Assembly: GCF_009193265.1 (NCBI RefSeq) | Contig: NZ_VZZZ01000003.1 | Location: 1 to 64,000, forward strand | From: Marinobacter changyiensis | Lineage (GTDB): Bacteria; Pseudomonadota; Gammaproteobacteria; Pseudomonadales; Oleiphilaceae | Direction: 5' to 3' | DNA: 64,000 nt | Part shown: positions 1-8,231 of the stretch, in pieces | Position numbering within the stretch: position 1 is the stretch's first letter | Layout of the letters: the number at the start of each line of letters is the position of its first letter | The notes under the pieces: model-generated | What the model was told of the DNA's origin: nothing | Database searches by the model: none | Seen by the model: only the letters and a program-made list of their open reading frames with translations | Program-made: the position numbers and the translations under genes

Positions 1-2
1 AT

Positions 3-121
3 TCAGCGTTGAGCTACCAGACACCACTGGAGTTTGCCGCTGGCTACCGGACTACGGGAAAAGGGTCGAAATTAACCGACATTACTAAGCAGTGAGTGGT
101 TTAGTGATTGGGGGCAGGTCA
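3..121 (+). mobile_element. 3' remnant of an IS3-family element in the upstream Tn7-like element
   Basis: The reading frame 3-95 encodes the last 30 residues of an IS3-type OrfB transposase (SALSYQTPLEFAAGYRTTGK followed by a short tail), matching the family's C-terminal 'HSALGYQTP' region. It is followed at 96-121 by a sequence ending GGGGGCAGGTCA, which looks like the terminal inverted repeat of an IS3-group element. The rest of the IS lies left of the window, so whether that copy is intact cannot be judged. It sits in the neighbouring element whose right end is at 316-393. Confidence 0.6.
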
Positions 122-315
122 GTAGAACCTCGTGTTCTTCATCATTCCAAACCGACGTTTTTATTCTCACAGACACAGCCAAACAGTCGCAGTACTTTCA
201 CAGGGCGATTTCCATTCAAGCGGAAAAGGTTGCGCGCATACCTGATTTCGAGTTTCCAAAAAGGTGTAATTTACTGAAACCCAAAAAATCCCGCAGAAAC
301 ATCGCTATAGGCGAG
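122..315. other. Non-coding stretch inside the upstream element's right end
   Basis: No convincing gene is visible. The last ~55 bases align at roughly two-thirds identity, by eye, with the bases just inside the other right end (about 33395-33449). This supports two related elements rather than a chance similarity of the end repeats. Confidence 0.4.
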
Positions 316-393
316 TGGACGACGAATTTAGTACTTCTTGTGAAAATTTAGTACTTTCTGTGGCTATTCTTTAGCACTTCCTGTGGTCGTCCA
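316..393 (-). mobile_element. Right end (RE1) of a second, upstream Tn7-like element
   Basis: Three copies of TTTAGYACTTYYTGTG lie at 327-342, 347-362 and 370-385, with start-to-start spacings of 20 and 23 bp. The right end at 33450-33527 has exactly the same spacing, and the sequence is nearly the same. The terminus reads ...GGTCGTCCA at 393 and is followed directly by ATCCT. The element body therefore lies to the left, outside the window. The motif copies are candidate TnsB binding sites. Confidence 0.8.
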
Positions 394-398
394 ATCCT
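394..398. repeat. Left 5-bp target-site duplication ATCCT
   Basis: ATCCT lies exactly between the terminal GTCGTCCA of RE1 and the terminal TGGACGAC of the next left end. The same five bases follow the other end of the element at 33528-33532. Five-bp duplications are the rule for Tn7-family transposition. Confidence 0.8.
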
Positions 399-548
399 TG
401 GACGACCACAGAAAGCACTAAATTCCCCGCACTATAAATCAATAACTTAGGCCACAAAATCCACACAAAGTGCTAAACAAACTTAAAGTGAATTCTAGAA
501 TAGCCCGCCAGTTCGCAATTCCACACAAAGTACTAAATTCGTCGTCCA
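399..548 (+). repeat. Left end with three dispersed candidate TnsB sites
   Basis: Copies of CACANAAAGYRCTAAA occur at 407-422, 462-477 and 522-537. The outermost copy is preceded by the terminus TGGACGAC, and the innermost is followed by an inverted copy of it, CGTCGTCCA, ending at 548. The whole end is thus bracketed by inverted octamers. The wide spacing marks this as the Tn7 'left' type of end. Confidence 0.8.
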
Positions 549-576
549 TCGCAGCAGCCGGATTTTGCAAACTCTT

Positions 577-603
577 GGAGGACCTAATACGGCGTCAGGA
601 TCA
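577..603 (+). mobile_element. Degenerate IS3-family end
   Basis: GGAGGACCTAATACGG then CGTCAGGATCA closely resembles the inverted sequence at 17509-17540 (GGTGGACCTAATACGG then GGTCAGGGTCA), where it forms the end of an IS3 remnant. No transposase coding sequence remains here. It is a scar, too short for certainty. Confidence 0.4.
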
Positions 604-900
604 TACGACCCAGATTCAAATTCAAACGGAAGTCACTTTTGTTGCCAAAAGTGGGTCAGGGCAATTTTGATCAACTTTGGAGTGAGTCATTATCGGAGTG
701 CGGTCTATACAAACACTCCACCGACGCCAAGGCAATATGGCTTTTTGCGCCCGTCACCCGGTCACAATTTGTTTCATTTTTTGAATTGCAGATCGTTGAT
801 ATGCTGGTAACTTCTCGTCTGTAATACCAAATTCCACCGCGGAAGGTCACGCCATAGCAGGCTAGTGTGGGACGCAACCCTCAAAAAAATCAAAGGATGA
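604..900. other. Non-coding stretch upstream of the RDD gene
   Basis: Short open frames overlap here on both strands but none has a ribosome site or recognisable residues. I see only the AAAGGA ribosome site just before the gene at 901. Confidence 0.4.
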
Positions 901-1365
901 ATGATGGAATACGATGACCTGGAATACGTCGGCTTTTGGGCTCGAACTGGCGCAACGCTGATCGACTCAATCTTGATAGGTATTGTTGTGTTTCCCTTGC
1001 TCACGGCGTTCTATGGTGAGTCGTATTGGGGCAGTACAAGTTTGATTGTTGGGCCTATGGATTTTCTTTTGTCCTGGGTATTTCCTGCTATAGCTGTGAT
1101 TCTATTCTGGATATCGAAGCAGGCGACGCCGGGGAAAATGGCCATCTCTGCGAAAATTGTTGATGCCAAAACTGGCAATGCTGCGAGTACTGGCCAGCTG
1201 ATCGGACGCTACCTCGCATACTACCTCTCTTTGATTACTCTTGGCCTTGGTTATTTCTGGGTGGCCTTTGATGCCCGCAAACAGGGGTGGCATGACAAGC
1301 TCGCAGGCACAGTGGTCGTGCGGAAGAAGCACCGGGCACCGAAATCAGTTTCGTTTGACACCTGA
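901..1365 (+). CDS. RDD family membrane protein
   Basis: This 154-residue protein has the RDD-family layout. An N-terminal GFWARTGATLID segment gives the Arg-Asp-Asp-like signature, followed by a hydrophobic helix. A second helix comes before QATPGKMAISAKIVD, and a C-terminal helix pair ends in GWHDKLAGTVVV. RDD proteins are inner-membrane proteins of mostly unknown role; some have been linked to ion transport. An AAAGGA ribosome site lies 5-10 bases upstream; ATG codons at 901 and 904 are both possible starts. It is the first cargo gene of the element. Confidence 0.8.
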   Translation: MMEYDDLEYVGFWARTGATLIDSILIGIVVFPLLTAFYGESYWGSTSLIVGPMDFLLSWVFPAIAVILFWISKQATPGKMAISAKIVDAKTGNAASTGQLIGRYLAYYLSLITLGLGYFWVAFDARKQGWHDKLAGTVVVRKKHRAPKSVSFDT

Positions 1366-1544
1366 TAAGGAAATATGGGACGGCTCGTCGCCAATCGACT
1401 CTCTGCACATTCCATGATTAGGCACTGTTTCAAATGATTTCTAATTCGTACTGGATTTTGGTAAAAAAAAAGGGCTAAGGTTCAGTATGTTGGGAGTTAC
1501 AACTTAATGAATCATCTTTTCATCGAAGGGAAAAGGGGCCTGTA

Positions 1545-1694
1545 ATGGAAGCTAATGGCGACTCGGACTATAAGTCAAATAACCCTGAACCTAAGCCGAC
1601 TGCCAATCAAAGCGAATCCATCAAAACGTGGGAAAGAAAACTAATCAAACACTTGCGCGAAGGGCGGGCCTTACTAGCAGAATTTGAAAGCTAA
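1545..1694 (+). CDS. Small hypothetical protein (49 aa)
   Basis: An open frame starts with ATG at 1545, a short distance after the purine-rich GAAGGGAAAAGGGG. It encodes 49 mostly polar residues, ending in a charged helix-like tail (RKLIKHLREGRALLAEFES). It lies directly upstream of and in the same direction as the unknown gene at 1740, so the two may be co-transcribed. No family is recognised. Confidence 0.45.
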   Translation: MEANGDSDYKSNNPEPKPTANQSESIKTWERKLIKHLREGRALLAEFES

Positions 1695-1739
1695 ATTCAC
1701 GTTTTTCAACGCCAACGACCAGCTTTGCAATCAAAAAAC

Positions 1740-2288
1740 ATGCCTGAGCTTGTCGATCACAGCATTGGCAATTTTGAGGTCAACGAATACGAAATAACAG
1801 CTCTTTTAACTCAGCAGTTAAGTGATTATCTGCATTACAGGATCGAAGATGAGCGCACCAAAGGGCTACGCTTTCAGCGGATGCTGTGCGGTGATGCAGA
1901 TGAAATACAGCGCTTAAAAGACCGTGCAGAGAAGACACTCAAGGGCGTTAACGAGGCCCTTTTCGAATTTTACAGGGCATACGAGTCTGATCCCGAGCTT
2001 GAGCACACAAATGAAGCTATCGAAGCATACAAAAAAGCCCGAAAAGGCGATCGTTTGGTGGCTTTGTTCGAGTTCCTGAAATTGGCTCCTGAGTTAGGCT
2101 TTTCTTTTTCACTTACTGGCGCTCACCATAAGGACGAGCTATTGGTGCCCAGTGCTGCGGATCTTCTTCTATCCGTATCGGGCATCCAAAAAATGGACGA
2201 CTACAAGCCACAAGTAAGGATAATACCAGGCTCAGCACTACACGAAGACGCAGTGAAGGAGATTAACATTGCGAGATCGCGCTTATAA
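1740..2288 (+). CDS. Hypothetical protein, mostly helical
   Basis: The protein is about 182 residues, soluble and rich in charged helices (for example QLSDYLHYRIEDERTKGLRF and LKDRAEKTLKGVNEALFEFY), with no signal peptide or membrane segment. I chose ATG 1740 over TTG 1725, five codons upstream; neither has a strong ribosome site. It follows the 49-residue ORF. I do not recognise the family. Confidence 0.6.
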   Translation: MPELVDHSIGNFEVNEYEITALLTQQLSDYLHYRIEDERTKGLRFQRMLCGDADEIQRLKDRAEKTLKGVNEALFEFYRAYESDPELEHTNEAIEAYKKARKGDRLVALFEFLKLAPELGFSFSLTGAHHKDELLVPSAADLLLSVSGIQKMDDYKPQVRIIPGSALHEDAVKEINIARSRL

Positions 2289-2667
2289 TCGCGGGGACTA
2301 GTCAGCTTTCCTCGCGATTGACTCGAGTCGCCAATAACATGGAAAAAGTGTTGCGAATGCTAAACCCGTTGGCGAAAGTCGGGCTCTAAGCCAAGCCGTT
2401 CACCTAAAGGGGGCTAGCCTGGCTGGATAGGCTAAAGGGTCGGTGTATTTTTGCATCGGTCCGTCTTCAAGAACTGGCCTCGGCGTATTTGTCTTAATGG
2501 GCTAGATGAGTTAATCGAACGCGCCGAATCAATGGTGTGTAGGTCCGACACAGAGCGACTAGAATCGGAAACCAAATCGCGAGGAGGGAAGTGGGGTAGA
2601 ACCCTTCTGTAAATCTCGATCCGAATAGACAATAAGCCCCCGCGTCACTTTCCAGCGGGCATAAGCC
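2289..2667. other. Intergenic stretch with no supported gene
   Basis: Only frames without ribosome sites or recognisable residues are present. A GC-rich inverted sequence around 2637-2660 (GCCCCCGCGTC...CAGCGGGC) could form an imperfect hairpin. Confidence 0.3.
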
Positions 2668-2820
2668 ATGTTCAACGCTTTGGTCATACTCACATCAAGT
2701 GTTTACAAAACCTATACGGACGTACTGGAGGGAGGCCAAGTAGAGAGCAAGCCATCGTTTTTCCTGCTGGATCGCGAGAAATATTGCCGGTCACCTTGGG
2801 AGGTCTTTAGTAATGAGTGA
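2668..2820 (+). CDS. Possible small protein (50 aa) overlapping the Cys-rich relic
   Basis: The frame from ATG 2668 to TGA 2820 encodes 50 residues, with VYKTYTDVLEGG and FFLLDREKYCRSPWEVF as the most protein-like stretches. Its stop overlaps the start of the next frame by 8 bases, which is typical of translational coupling. The upstream ribosome site is weak (AGCGGG). It could be the tail of a longer decayed gene. Confidence 0.3.
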   Translation: MFNALVILTSSVYKTYTDVLEGGQVESKPSFFLLDREKYCRSPWEVFSNE

Positions 2821-3196
2821 ACCCGTAAAGAGAAACTGTCCCTGGGGTTATTCCTGTACGAAGAGGTGGCATGACCTCTTTATCACTCATGACGAAGCTG
2901 TCCGTTTCTGTAGTGCCTGCTAAAGTGAGGTCTATTGGGCAAAAGACAAAGAAGAACTCGCAGAGTTTATCTGTTTGAATCGATGTGTTTGTTTCAGCCA
3001 ATGGTTAATCACGACTGATGCGGGGTTAGATGAACAGAGTACGGAGATCAATCAGGAGGTAGGTTTGGTTGACTATCAGCATTTGACAGGAGTAACGGAT
3101 GCCAACGATGAACCTTCCTCAGAAGGGCCATCCAGGGCCAACTCAGAAAACAATATAGATTTGTTTGAAGAATCTGATAATGCCCCTCTCAGTTAA
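2813..3196 (+). pseudogene. Cys-rich small protein gene interrupted by an in-frame stop
   Basis: ATG 2813 opens a frame with a zinc-binding look: CPWGYSC, then CSAC. A TAA at 2921-2923 interrupts it, after which the same frame continues for 90 codons (SEVYWAKDKEELAEF, then LNRCVCF and a polar tail) to 3196. The text on both sides of the stop reads as one domain with paired cysteines, so a CAA-to-TAA change is the simplest explanation. The downstream part could also start by itself at TTG 2975. The function is unknown. Confidence 0.5.
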
Positions 3197-3480
3197 ACAA
3201 AATTACGAGGACCAACTAGCTGGCGCAAAGGCCACGGAGCACAACGGGGTAAGTCCATATGCCGCTGTCAGGTGTCTAGGAAATCGGGGGCTTGCCATAG
3301 GGTATCCGGCCACAGTCTGAGTGAGATTCCTAAAGATTCCCACTTTAGAGAGATTGAACCGCGAACTTAGCCAAAGTGCTGAACGACATGAAAGGTGAGT
3401 TGGCCGAAGTGCATAAATAGTGACATTTTTAAGATTATCGTCGTCCAATTAGATGTTTCTAAACTAAATGGAAATTAGTC
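3197..3480. other. Intergenic stretch with no supported gene
   Basis: Nothing coding is supported. The region leads into the gene at 3481, which has no strong ribosome site. Confidence 0.3.
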
Positions 3481-4584
3481 ATGCCTAAATCCAAGAGTCT
3501 TCGCGATTATCTGGAAAACCAATCCCCCAAGTTCATTGATGCGTTTGAGAGGTTTGATTTAGCAACATCAAAGATTCTCGTAGGTAATAGAGGGTGCAGA
3601 TACAGGTACCCAAGCGCATCACAATCTTTTCAAGCTTTTCAATGGATCTCAAATGAAGGTCAGAAAGATTACACTGGAGGTGAGTTCCAACAATTTATAG
3701 CGGAAAATAACGAGAAATTTGCGGAGGCAATTCGCCTAAGTATATACAGCGCAGGTAAACTCCCCGAGTTGTTCGACCTCATGCTTTGGGAGCGTGAAGC
3801 TGCAATAAAAGACCTGGCATCACAGTTTCGAACTAGCTTTGATTGCTCGAGTATTTTGGGTGTCTTCCTAATAGGGAGAGCGATTCTTGAACAGGTCGGC
3901 AGAGTGATCACAACCAAACAAAGGGTGTTGCTAGAGCTTGAGCAAGGAGAAAGCCTTCCAGAGTCCGAAATGGTTAATCATTACTTGGCGCTTGATGAAA
4001 TTCTCTCGCTTCGGAGCAAGAGCACGCGTATCGATTGGCAAGTGTATTTGAATGAAAGCCTCAAAGACGGAAAAAAGAAGTCTTATAAGGCTAAAGACGG
4101 CGAGCTTGATCTCACTGCAACCGATCTTCTCAATAGCATTGATCAATTGAATAAGCAGGTAAAAGGGGCAAGGAAAGCTTATGAGTTAGCTAGTGAGTTC
4201 GCGCACCCCAACATTGGTACCCGAAATTTGTTTATTGACAAAGCATCAAGGAGAGTTTTGTCAGACGGTGTTATTCTTTGGGAGAGAACCTACAGTAACG
4301 AGCTTCCTGAGGCAGGGATTACTATGCTGCAAGAGCGCTTGCTGGAGTTCGTTGAGATATGCTGCGAATCGATAGAGCTATGCTCGAGCGCCACGACATC
4401 GCTCAGGAAGAAACGCCCGACGCTTGATAAGTTTATAAAAAGGTTCGTTCGAAACAGCATAGACAATCACCCGCTCGTATTTTTAGTATCAGAGCCTTGC
4501 CCATGCTTTTCAGGTAAAAAATACATGGAATGTTGCGGGAAATCTCACAGGAAACTCTTTCGTAGTCAGGGGGCTCCCACTTAG
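3481..4584 (+). CDS. SEC-C motif protein of unknown function
   Basis: The protein has 367 residues. The last ~35 contain a SEC-C zinc motif, CPCFSGKKYMECCGK, like the one at the C-terminus of SecA and of many standalone proteins, where it binds zinc and often mediates protein or ribosome contacts. The remaining ~320 residues are helical, contain LASEFAHPN and LLEFVEICCES, and match no family I know. There is no membrane segment. SEC-C domains often occur fused to unknown domains in mobile islands, so a defence or stress role is possible but not shown. Confidence 0.65.
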   Translation: MPKSKSLRDYLENQSPKFIDAFERFDLATSKILVGNRGCRYRYPSASQSFQAFQWISNEGQKDYTGGEFQQFIAENNEKFAEAIRLSIYSAGKLPELFDLMLWEREAAIKDLASQFRTSFDCSSILGVFLIGRAILEQVGRVITTKQRVLLELEQGESLPESEMVNHYLALDEILSLRSKSTRIDWQVYLNESLKDGKKKSYKAKDGELDLTATDLLNSIDQLNKQVKGARKAYELASEFAHPNIGTRNLFIDKASRRVLSDGVILWERTYSNELPEAGITMLQERLLEFVEICCESIELCSSATTSLRKKRPTLDKFIKRFVRNSIDNHPLVFLVSEPCPCFSGKKYMECCGKSHRKLFRSQGAPT

Positions 4585-4773
4585 CGGATTGGATAAGGCA
4601 GAAACCTAACTCAGTTCAGTAAAGACCAACCTCAGTACGCAAACAGCAAAATGGAGTTTTGCATGCGCTGACCTTGTGTAAGCGTCCGGTAATCCCATCT
4701 TGAGCTTGGCGTTGTCTGACCTGCACCCAACTTTCTAATCCATCGTGCTCATAGAATTTTTTGCGCCACATGC

Positions 4774-4850
4774 TATAATTATATTCCCTCAACCAACCGG
4801 AGGAAAGTGCCATGAGCAGCAAGAATACTCGTGTCGCGCTCTGCGGCTAA
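4774..4850 (+). pseudogene. 5' relic of a gene: promoter-like box, strong RBS and 12 codons
   Basis: A TATAAT box at 4774-4779 is followed by GGAGGAAAG and an ATG at 4812. The frame then stops after 12 codons (MSSKNTRVALCG, TAA at 4848). This looks like the front end of a gene whose body was lost, next to the convergent gene ending at 4867. A short leader peptide is the alternative; I see no downstream gene it could regulate. Confidence 0.3.
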
Positions 4851-4864
4851 ATTGGATGGGCGGG

Positions 4865-4888
4865 GGTCAGCTGCTTCGGCAGCTGGCC
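4865..4888 (-). terminator. UUCG-loop hairpin at the end of the membrane protein gene
   Basis: GGTCAGCTGC and GCAGCTGGCC form a 10-bp stem with one G-U pair, closed by a TTCG tetraloop. It overlaps the stop codon of the gene read from 5817 down to 4867. There is no clear T-tract, so it may be a stabilising hairpin rather than a classic terminator. Confidence 0.5.
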
Positions 4889-5817
4889 CACATATCCCAA
4901 GAAAACATAAAAAGCACTGCATCAGGATTATTTAAATTTGTACATCGAAATGATTTTTTCGAAGGCATGACGCAGTTGTTTTTGACTGCGTCGTTGAATG
5001 GCTCCGAGACACGTTCAACCGTTACACCGCCAGGAACCACTAACTCTCCAGACGCTTCCCATAGAAACAACTTCGATGTAATACCAAGCTTGCCTATCCC
5101 CGGTTTGTCATGTGCATAGTGTGAATTTTTCCATACATACCTCACGTTTGCCTCACCATTCTTATTTGCCGAGATATTATATGAATTGAGCATTCTGCCA
5201 TTGAGGGGCGTGGGTGTTGGGCTAACAGGTACCTCCTCGCTGACAGCGAGATCAAATACCTTTACCTGCATTCCATCGTCAACATCTGCGAAAGCTGTGT
5301 ATGACGATTGCTTTACAGATAATATCACCACGTCATCGAAGATCGCGACATCCGTTAGCTTGCCATCCTCCGAGCAACCACTTTGCGAAAAATCTGCCAC
5401 TCTATGTATAGATGCTCGTTGCTCTATTACCTCTTTCGTTTTGGGCAAGATTCTATAGATAAATTCCACGTAATTTTCTTCAGAAATTCTGCCAAGGGCC
5501 TGACTTACGCACAAATCGTAACGTAGCCTATCTAACCATTGCGCGCTTGGAAGCAGAGCACTAATTCTTTCCGCTTTCTGGTTTAGACTTATATCTGCTT
5601 TTATCGTTTTTTCCACCAATGGGAGGTCAATCGCTAACTTACCACCCGTCTCCCCTCCCACTGTAAAATCACTAGGAACGCACCCATAATCGTCTACTCC
5701 ACCGCCGCCACCAACAAACGAGACCCCAGAGTACAAGAAAAATACGAGCAGTAAGATCGCCACAGTAGCTGCTAAGCCAAATGCTGCCTGAGTAATCCAA
5801 CCTCCTTCTTTATTCAT
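4867..5817 (-). CDS. Membrane-anchored hypothetical protein
   Basis: The 316-residue protein has a single N-terminal transmembrane helix (about residues 12-36, AAFGLAATVAILLLVFFLYSG), then a glycine-rich linker and a large, probably extracytoplasmic, region with several cysteines. The C-terminal half has a beta-rich pattern. I do not recognise the family. It is followed on the same strand by a 2TM protein and a NERD relic, but the ~190-bp gaps argue against a tight operon. Confidence 0.6.
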   Translation of the reverse strand: MNKEGGWITQAAFGLAATVAILLLVFFLYSGVSFVGGGGGVDDYGCVPSDFTVGGETGGKLAIDLPLVEKTIKADISLNQKAERISALLPSAQWLDRLRYDLCVSQALGRISEENYVEFIYRILPKTKEVIEQRASIHRVADFSQSGCSEDGKLTDVAIFDDVVILSVKQSSYTAFADVDDGMQVKVFDLAVSEEVPVSPTPTPLNGRMLNSYNISANKNGEANVRYVWKNSHYAHDKPGIGKLGITSKLFLWEASGELVVPGGVTVERVSEPFNDAVKNNCVMPSKKSFRCTNLNNPDAVLFMFSWDMWASCRSS

Positions 5818-6008
5818 ACATCCCCCTGTATGTTTAGGTAACCCCAGCTATAATTGGCGGCAAAAAGCGAAGCAAAGCCCAGCTTTTTGGTGTCCGAGTG
5901 TTTTGCCTTGACACTGATTGAGCATTTGACCTTCTCCCCAGCCCAGCGGTTGCCTGCTTGGTTGGTAGGTGACGAGCTATTTTCTCATCAATGCGCCCTA
6001 ATTATTTT

Positions 6009-6659
6009 TTAGTTCCATCTCATTGCGAATAACACTTTTTCATTAAGAGTTGGAAGGCGTATGGAGTCCTTTTTCGCCTGCTCTATGTTATTTGCGATCC
6101 ACGGCTTGCGGTTCTTAGCGGTAATTTCTCCGGTCACACCATGGTCAGTCCTATATCTCAGCACGAATTTTTCCGGGTATCTGGAAGAAAACGTTATAAA
6201 TGCCCCGAAGCCGTGAGTCGATTCCGCAGGGTGTTCCACAAAATGGCCAGAGAATGAACATCGGTCTTGATTTACTGCGGTAGGAGATTTAATGCGAAGT
6301 TCAGATGGCTCATCTCCATCCCAAAGGATATTTACTAAAATATGAGAGTCACTCTGTTGAACGGTTAAATTTCCTCCCTTTAGGTTATCGTATTTACATA
6401 ACTGAGTGAGACTAAATACATTAGGCTTCTCAAACTCCCAAGTACCTCTAAAGTTTGGAGAGGTCGCCGCAAATTTAAGAAGTAACATGCGCCACCCATA
6501 ATGTTCGTAAAGCAATATTAATAGATTTAAAACCGACGCTATGATACCGGCCTGTAGAAGTGTAAAAAGATTGAATTCGCCACTCTTAAAATATGAAATT
6601 ACGGCAGTTAATACCCCCACAACAATGACGAAAAGGAGAATTTTTGTTTTTTTTGCCAT
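6009..6659 (-). CDS. Two-helix membrane protein with beta-rich domain, possibly Cap15-like
   Basis: Residues 6-22 and about 31-50 form two transmembrane helices. The rest is a beta-rich domain that begins NFRGTWEFEKPN and continues with alternating hydrophobic strands (LTVQQSDSHILVNILWDG, EKFVLRYRTDHGVTGEI). This order resembles the SMODS-associated 2TM beta-strand-rich effector fold of Cap15, a membrane-disrupting CBASS effector. No CD-NTase gene is visible beside it, so it would be an orphan or a member of a related family with a different partner. The assignment rests on layout and a few residues only. Confidence 0.5.
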   Translation of the reverse strand: MAKKTKILLFVIVVGVLTAVISYFKSGEFNLFTLLQAGIIASVLNLLILLYEHYGWRMLLLKFAATSPNFRGTWEFEKPNVFSLTQLCKYDNLKGGNLTVQQSDSHILVNILWDGDEPSELRIKSPTAVNQDRCSFSGHFVEHPAESTHGFGAFITFSSRYPEKFVLRYRTDHGVTGEITAKNRKPWIANNIEQAKKDSIRLPTLNEKVLFAMRWN

Positions 6660-6694
6660 GACATTCTCCTATTCATACTGATAAATGATACCGC

Positions 6695-7018
6695 CTAATA
6701 AATTGAAATGTTTTCACTGCGGCTGACTGCCAGTACCAAGAGATCCAACCTTTCATACCTTTGGTCCACCACGAACACGCGAAAGTGAGAAACGATACTG
6801 TGCTCGATCTGGGTGGTACCGTATTCAGTGGGCAAGGTAACGTTGTGGATCGGGTGGTGGGTGTTTCTGTCGAGGAATAGGCGCGCTGCGATGTTAACTA
6901 GGCTTTCGCCTACCCAGCCCCTGAACCAGGCGGATTTGACCAGCCCCACAAATAGGGCAAGGGGAATGAGACACCATAGGGAGTAAAATAGCGACTGGAT
7001 AAAGGGCGACAAATCCAT
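6695..7018 (-). pseudogene. Truncated, frameshifted NERD-domain protein
   Basis: Reading from ATG 7018 (ribosome site AAGGATAG), there is one membrane helix, then GWVGESLVNIAARLFLD and NVTLPTEYGTTQIEHSIVS, the start of a NERD nuclease-related domain. After FVVDQ the expected 'KGMKGWI' continues in another frame (AAAGGTATGAAAGGTTGGAT), showing a frameshift. The body of the protein is missing downstream. NERD proteins are membrane-associated, nuclease-like and common in islands. This copy is dead. Confidence 0.65.
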
Positions 7019-7411
7019 TTTTCTATCCTTGGCCCGCTTCGTTCATGGGCTGGTAGTCCAACGAATAATGATTAAGTGCATGAGGCACTAGCACTCACCG
7101 GTCTCTACCCTGTTATATAGCCGAGGATCAGGTACTTGACAACCGGAATGGAAAAGTCAATCACAAACTCCTGACACACTGCGCTGAGAAGCACCGGAGC
7201 GCAGGCAAATTCCAGTGGGTTGCGTGCTAACTCGTAGGTGCGATTCCGCCCGGCCTCGTGGGGGATAACCGGGCAGGGGTTCTACCCCGTTTTCCACGGA
7301 TTGTTTGAAAACAGTATAACTCGACTAGCTGTGAGCAATTGCGCCATCCCAGCTCGAACCTGGCGGTGCAACCGTCAAGGTTGTATCCACTTATTTCTTA
7401 GTCGACAGTCG
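7019..7411. other. Intergenic stretch before the IS3 relic
   Basis: No gene or clear signal is seen, apart from the ribosome site for the minus-strand NERD relic at its left edge. Tandem copies of GTCGACA occur near 7398-7411. Confidence 0.3.
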
Positions 7412-8179
7412 ACAGTCGATGCGAATCTGAGAAATCACTCAGGCACCAGTCCACTATGGCCACCGCCGAATTCATGTGTTGTTGAAAATTGCAACGTGAA
7501 GGATGGCAGGGTAACCACAAACGCGTGTACCGATTGTACCGTGAGCAGAGCCTGTCTCTGCGCCTGAAACGCCCCAGGCGGAACAAGGCTGCGAAGAACC
7601 GACAGCCCGTGTTTCAAGGCGAGTATCCCAATCACATCTGGGGCATGGATTTCGTATCGGATGCCCTGTTTGACGGCCGCCGGCTGCGGTTGCTGACCAT
7701 TATTGACCTGTTCACTAGAGAGTGCCTTGGCATCATCGTCGGACAGAGCCTGAAAGGCGAAGACGTCAAAGAAACATTGACGAGGATCGCTCGTTTTCGG
7801 GGTAATCCGAAAATATTGAAAGCGGACAACGGCTCCGAATTCGCCGGCAAGGTCATGGACCGGTGGGCCTATGAGAGACAGATAGAAATTGATTTCTCTC
7901 GGCCCGGCAAGCCCACGGACAATGCGACTGTGGAGTCATTCAACGGCAGACTCCGCCCGGAATGCCTGAACGAGAACTGGTTCCTGTCACTGGCGGATGC
8001 CGAGCAGAAGATTGAGACCTGGAGAATGCTCTATAATCAAGTCAGACCCCACTCCGCACTTGGGTGGTCCACGCCCTCGGACTACGCCCGAAAACACGCT
8101 GTTTCAGGTCACCTGGAACCGCAATTAGAGCCGAATTTTTCTGGCATTGAGCGGTACTGAAACGGGGTCGGGGTCAACG
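7412..8179 (+). pseudogene. Degraded IS3-family transposase (OrfB) with right terminus
   Basis: From 7489 the frame gives an OrfB catalytic core: MDFVSD, then KADNGSEF, and VESFNGRLRPE, supplying the D, D and E of the integrase fold. Upstream, 'YGHRRIHVLLK' is recognisable at about 7456-7488 but is separated by a frameshift and preceded by a stop codon, so the product cannot be made whole. OrfA and the left end are missing. The element ends at ACGGGGTCGGGGTCA (8179). Fragments of the same 3' end recur at 10986 and, inverted, at 17509. Confidence 0.8.
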
Positions 8180-8231
8180 CTTTACGGCTACCAAGTATTG
8201 CATTGGAAGCGAGCATTCAAGGCGAAATGAT

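Noticed and set aside
92..277. Open frame of 61 codons
   Set aside because: It lies across the IS terminus and has no ribosome site or recognisable residues.
327..537. CRISPR-like short repeats
   Set aside because: Repeats are 16 bp with unequal spacing, inverted across ATCCT, and recur at the other transposon end; no cas genes are present.
316..548. A 233-bp miniature inverted-repeat element
   Set aside because: The outer ends look inverted, but no flanking duplication fits. Reading it as a right end, ATCCT, and a left end explains every base and predicts the matching ATCCT at 33528.
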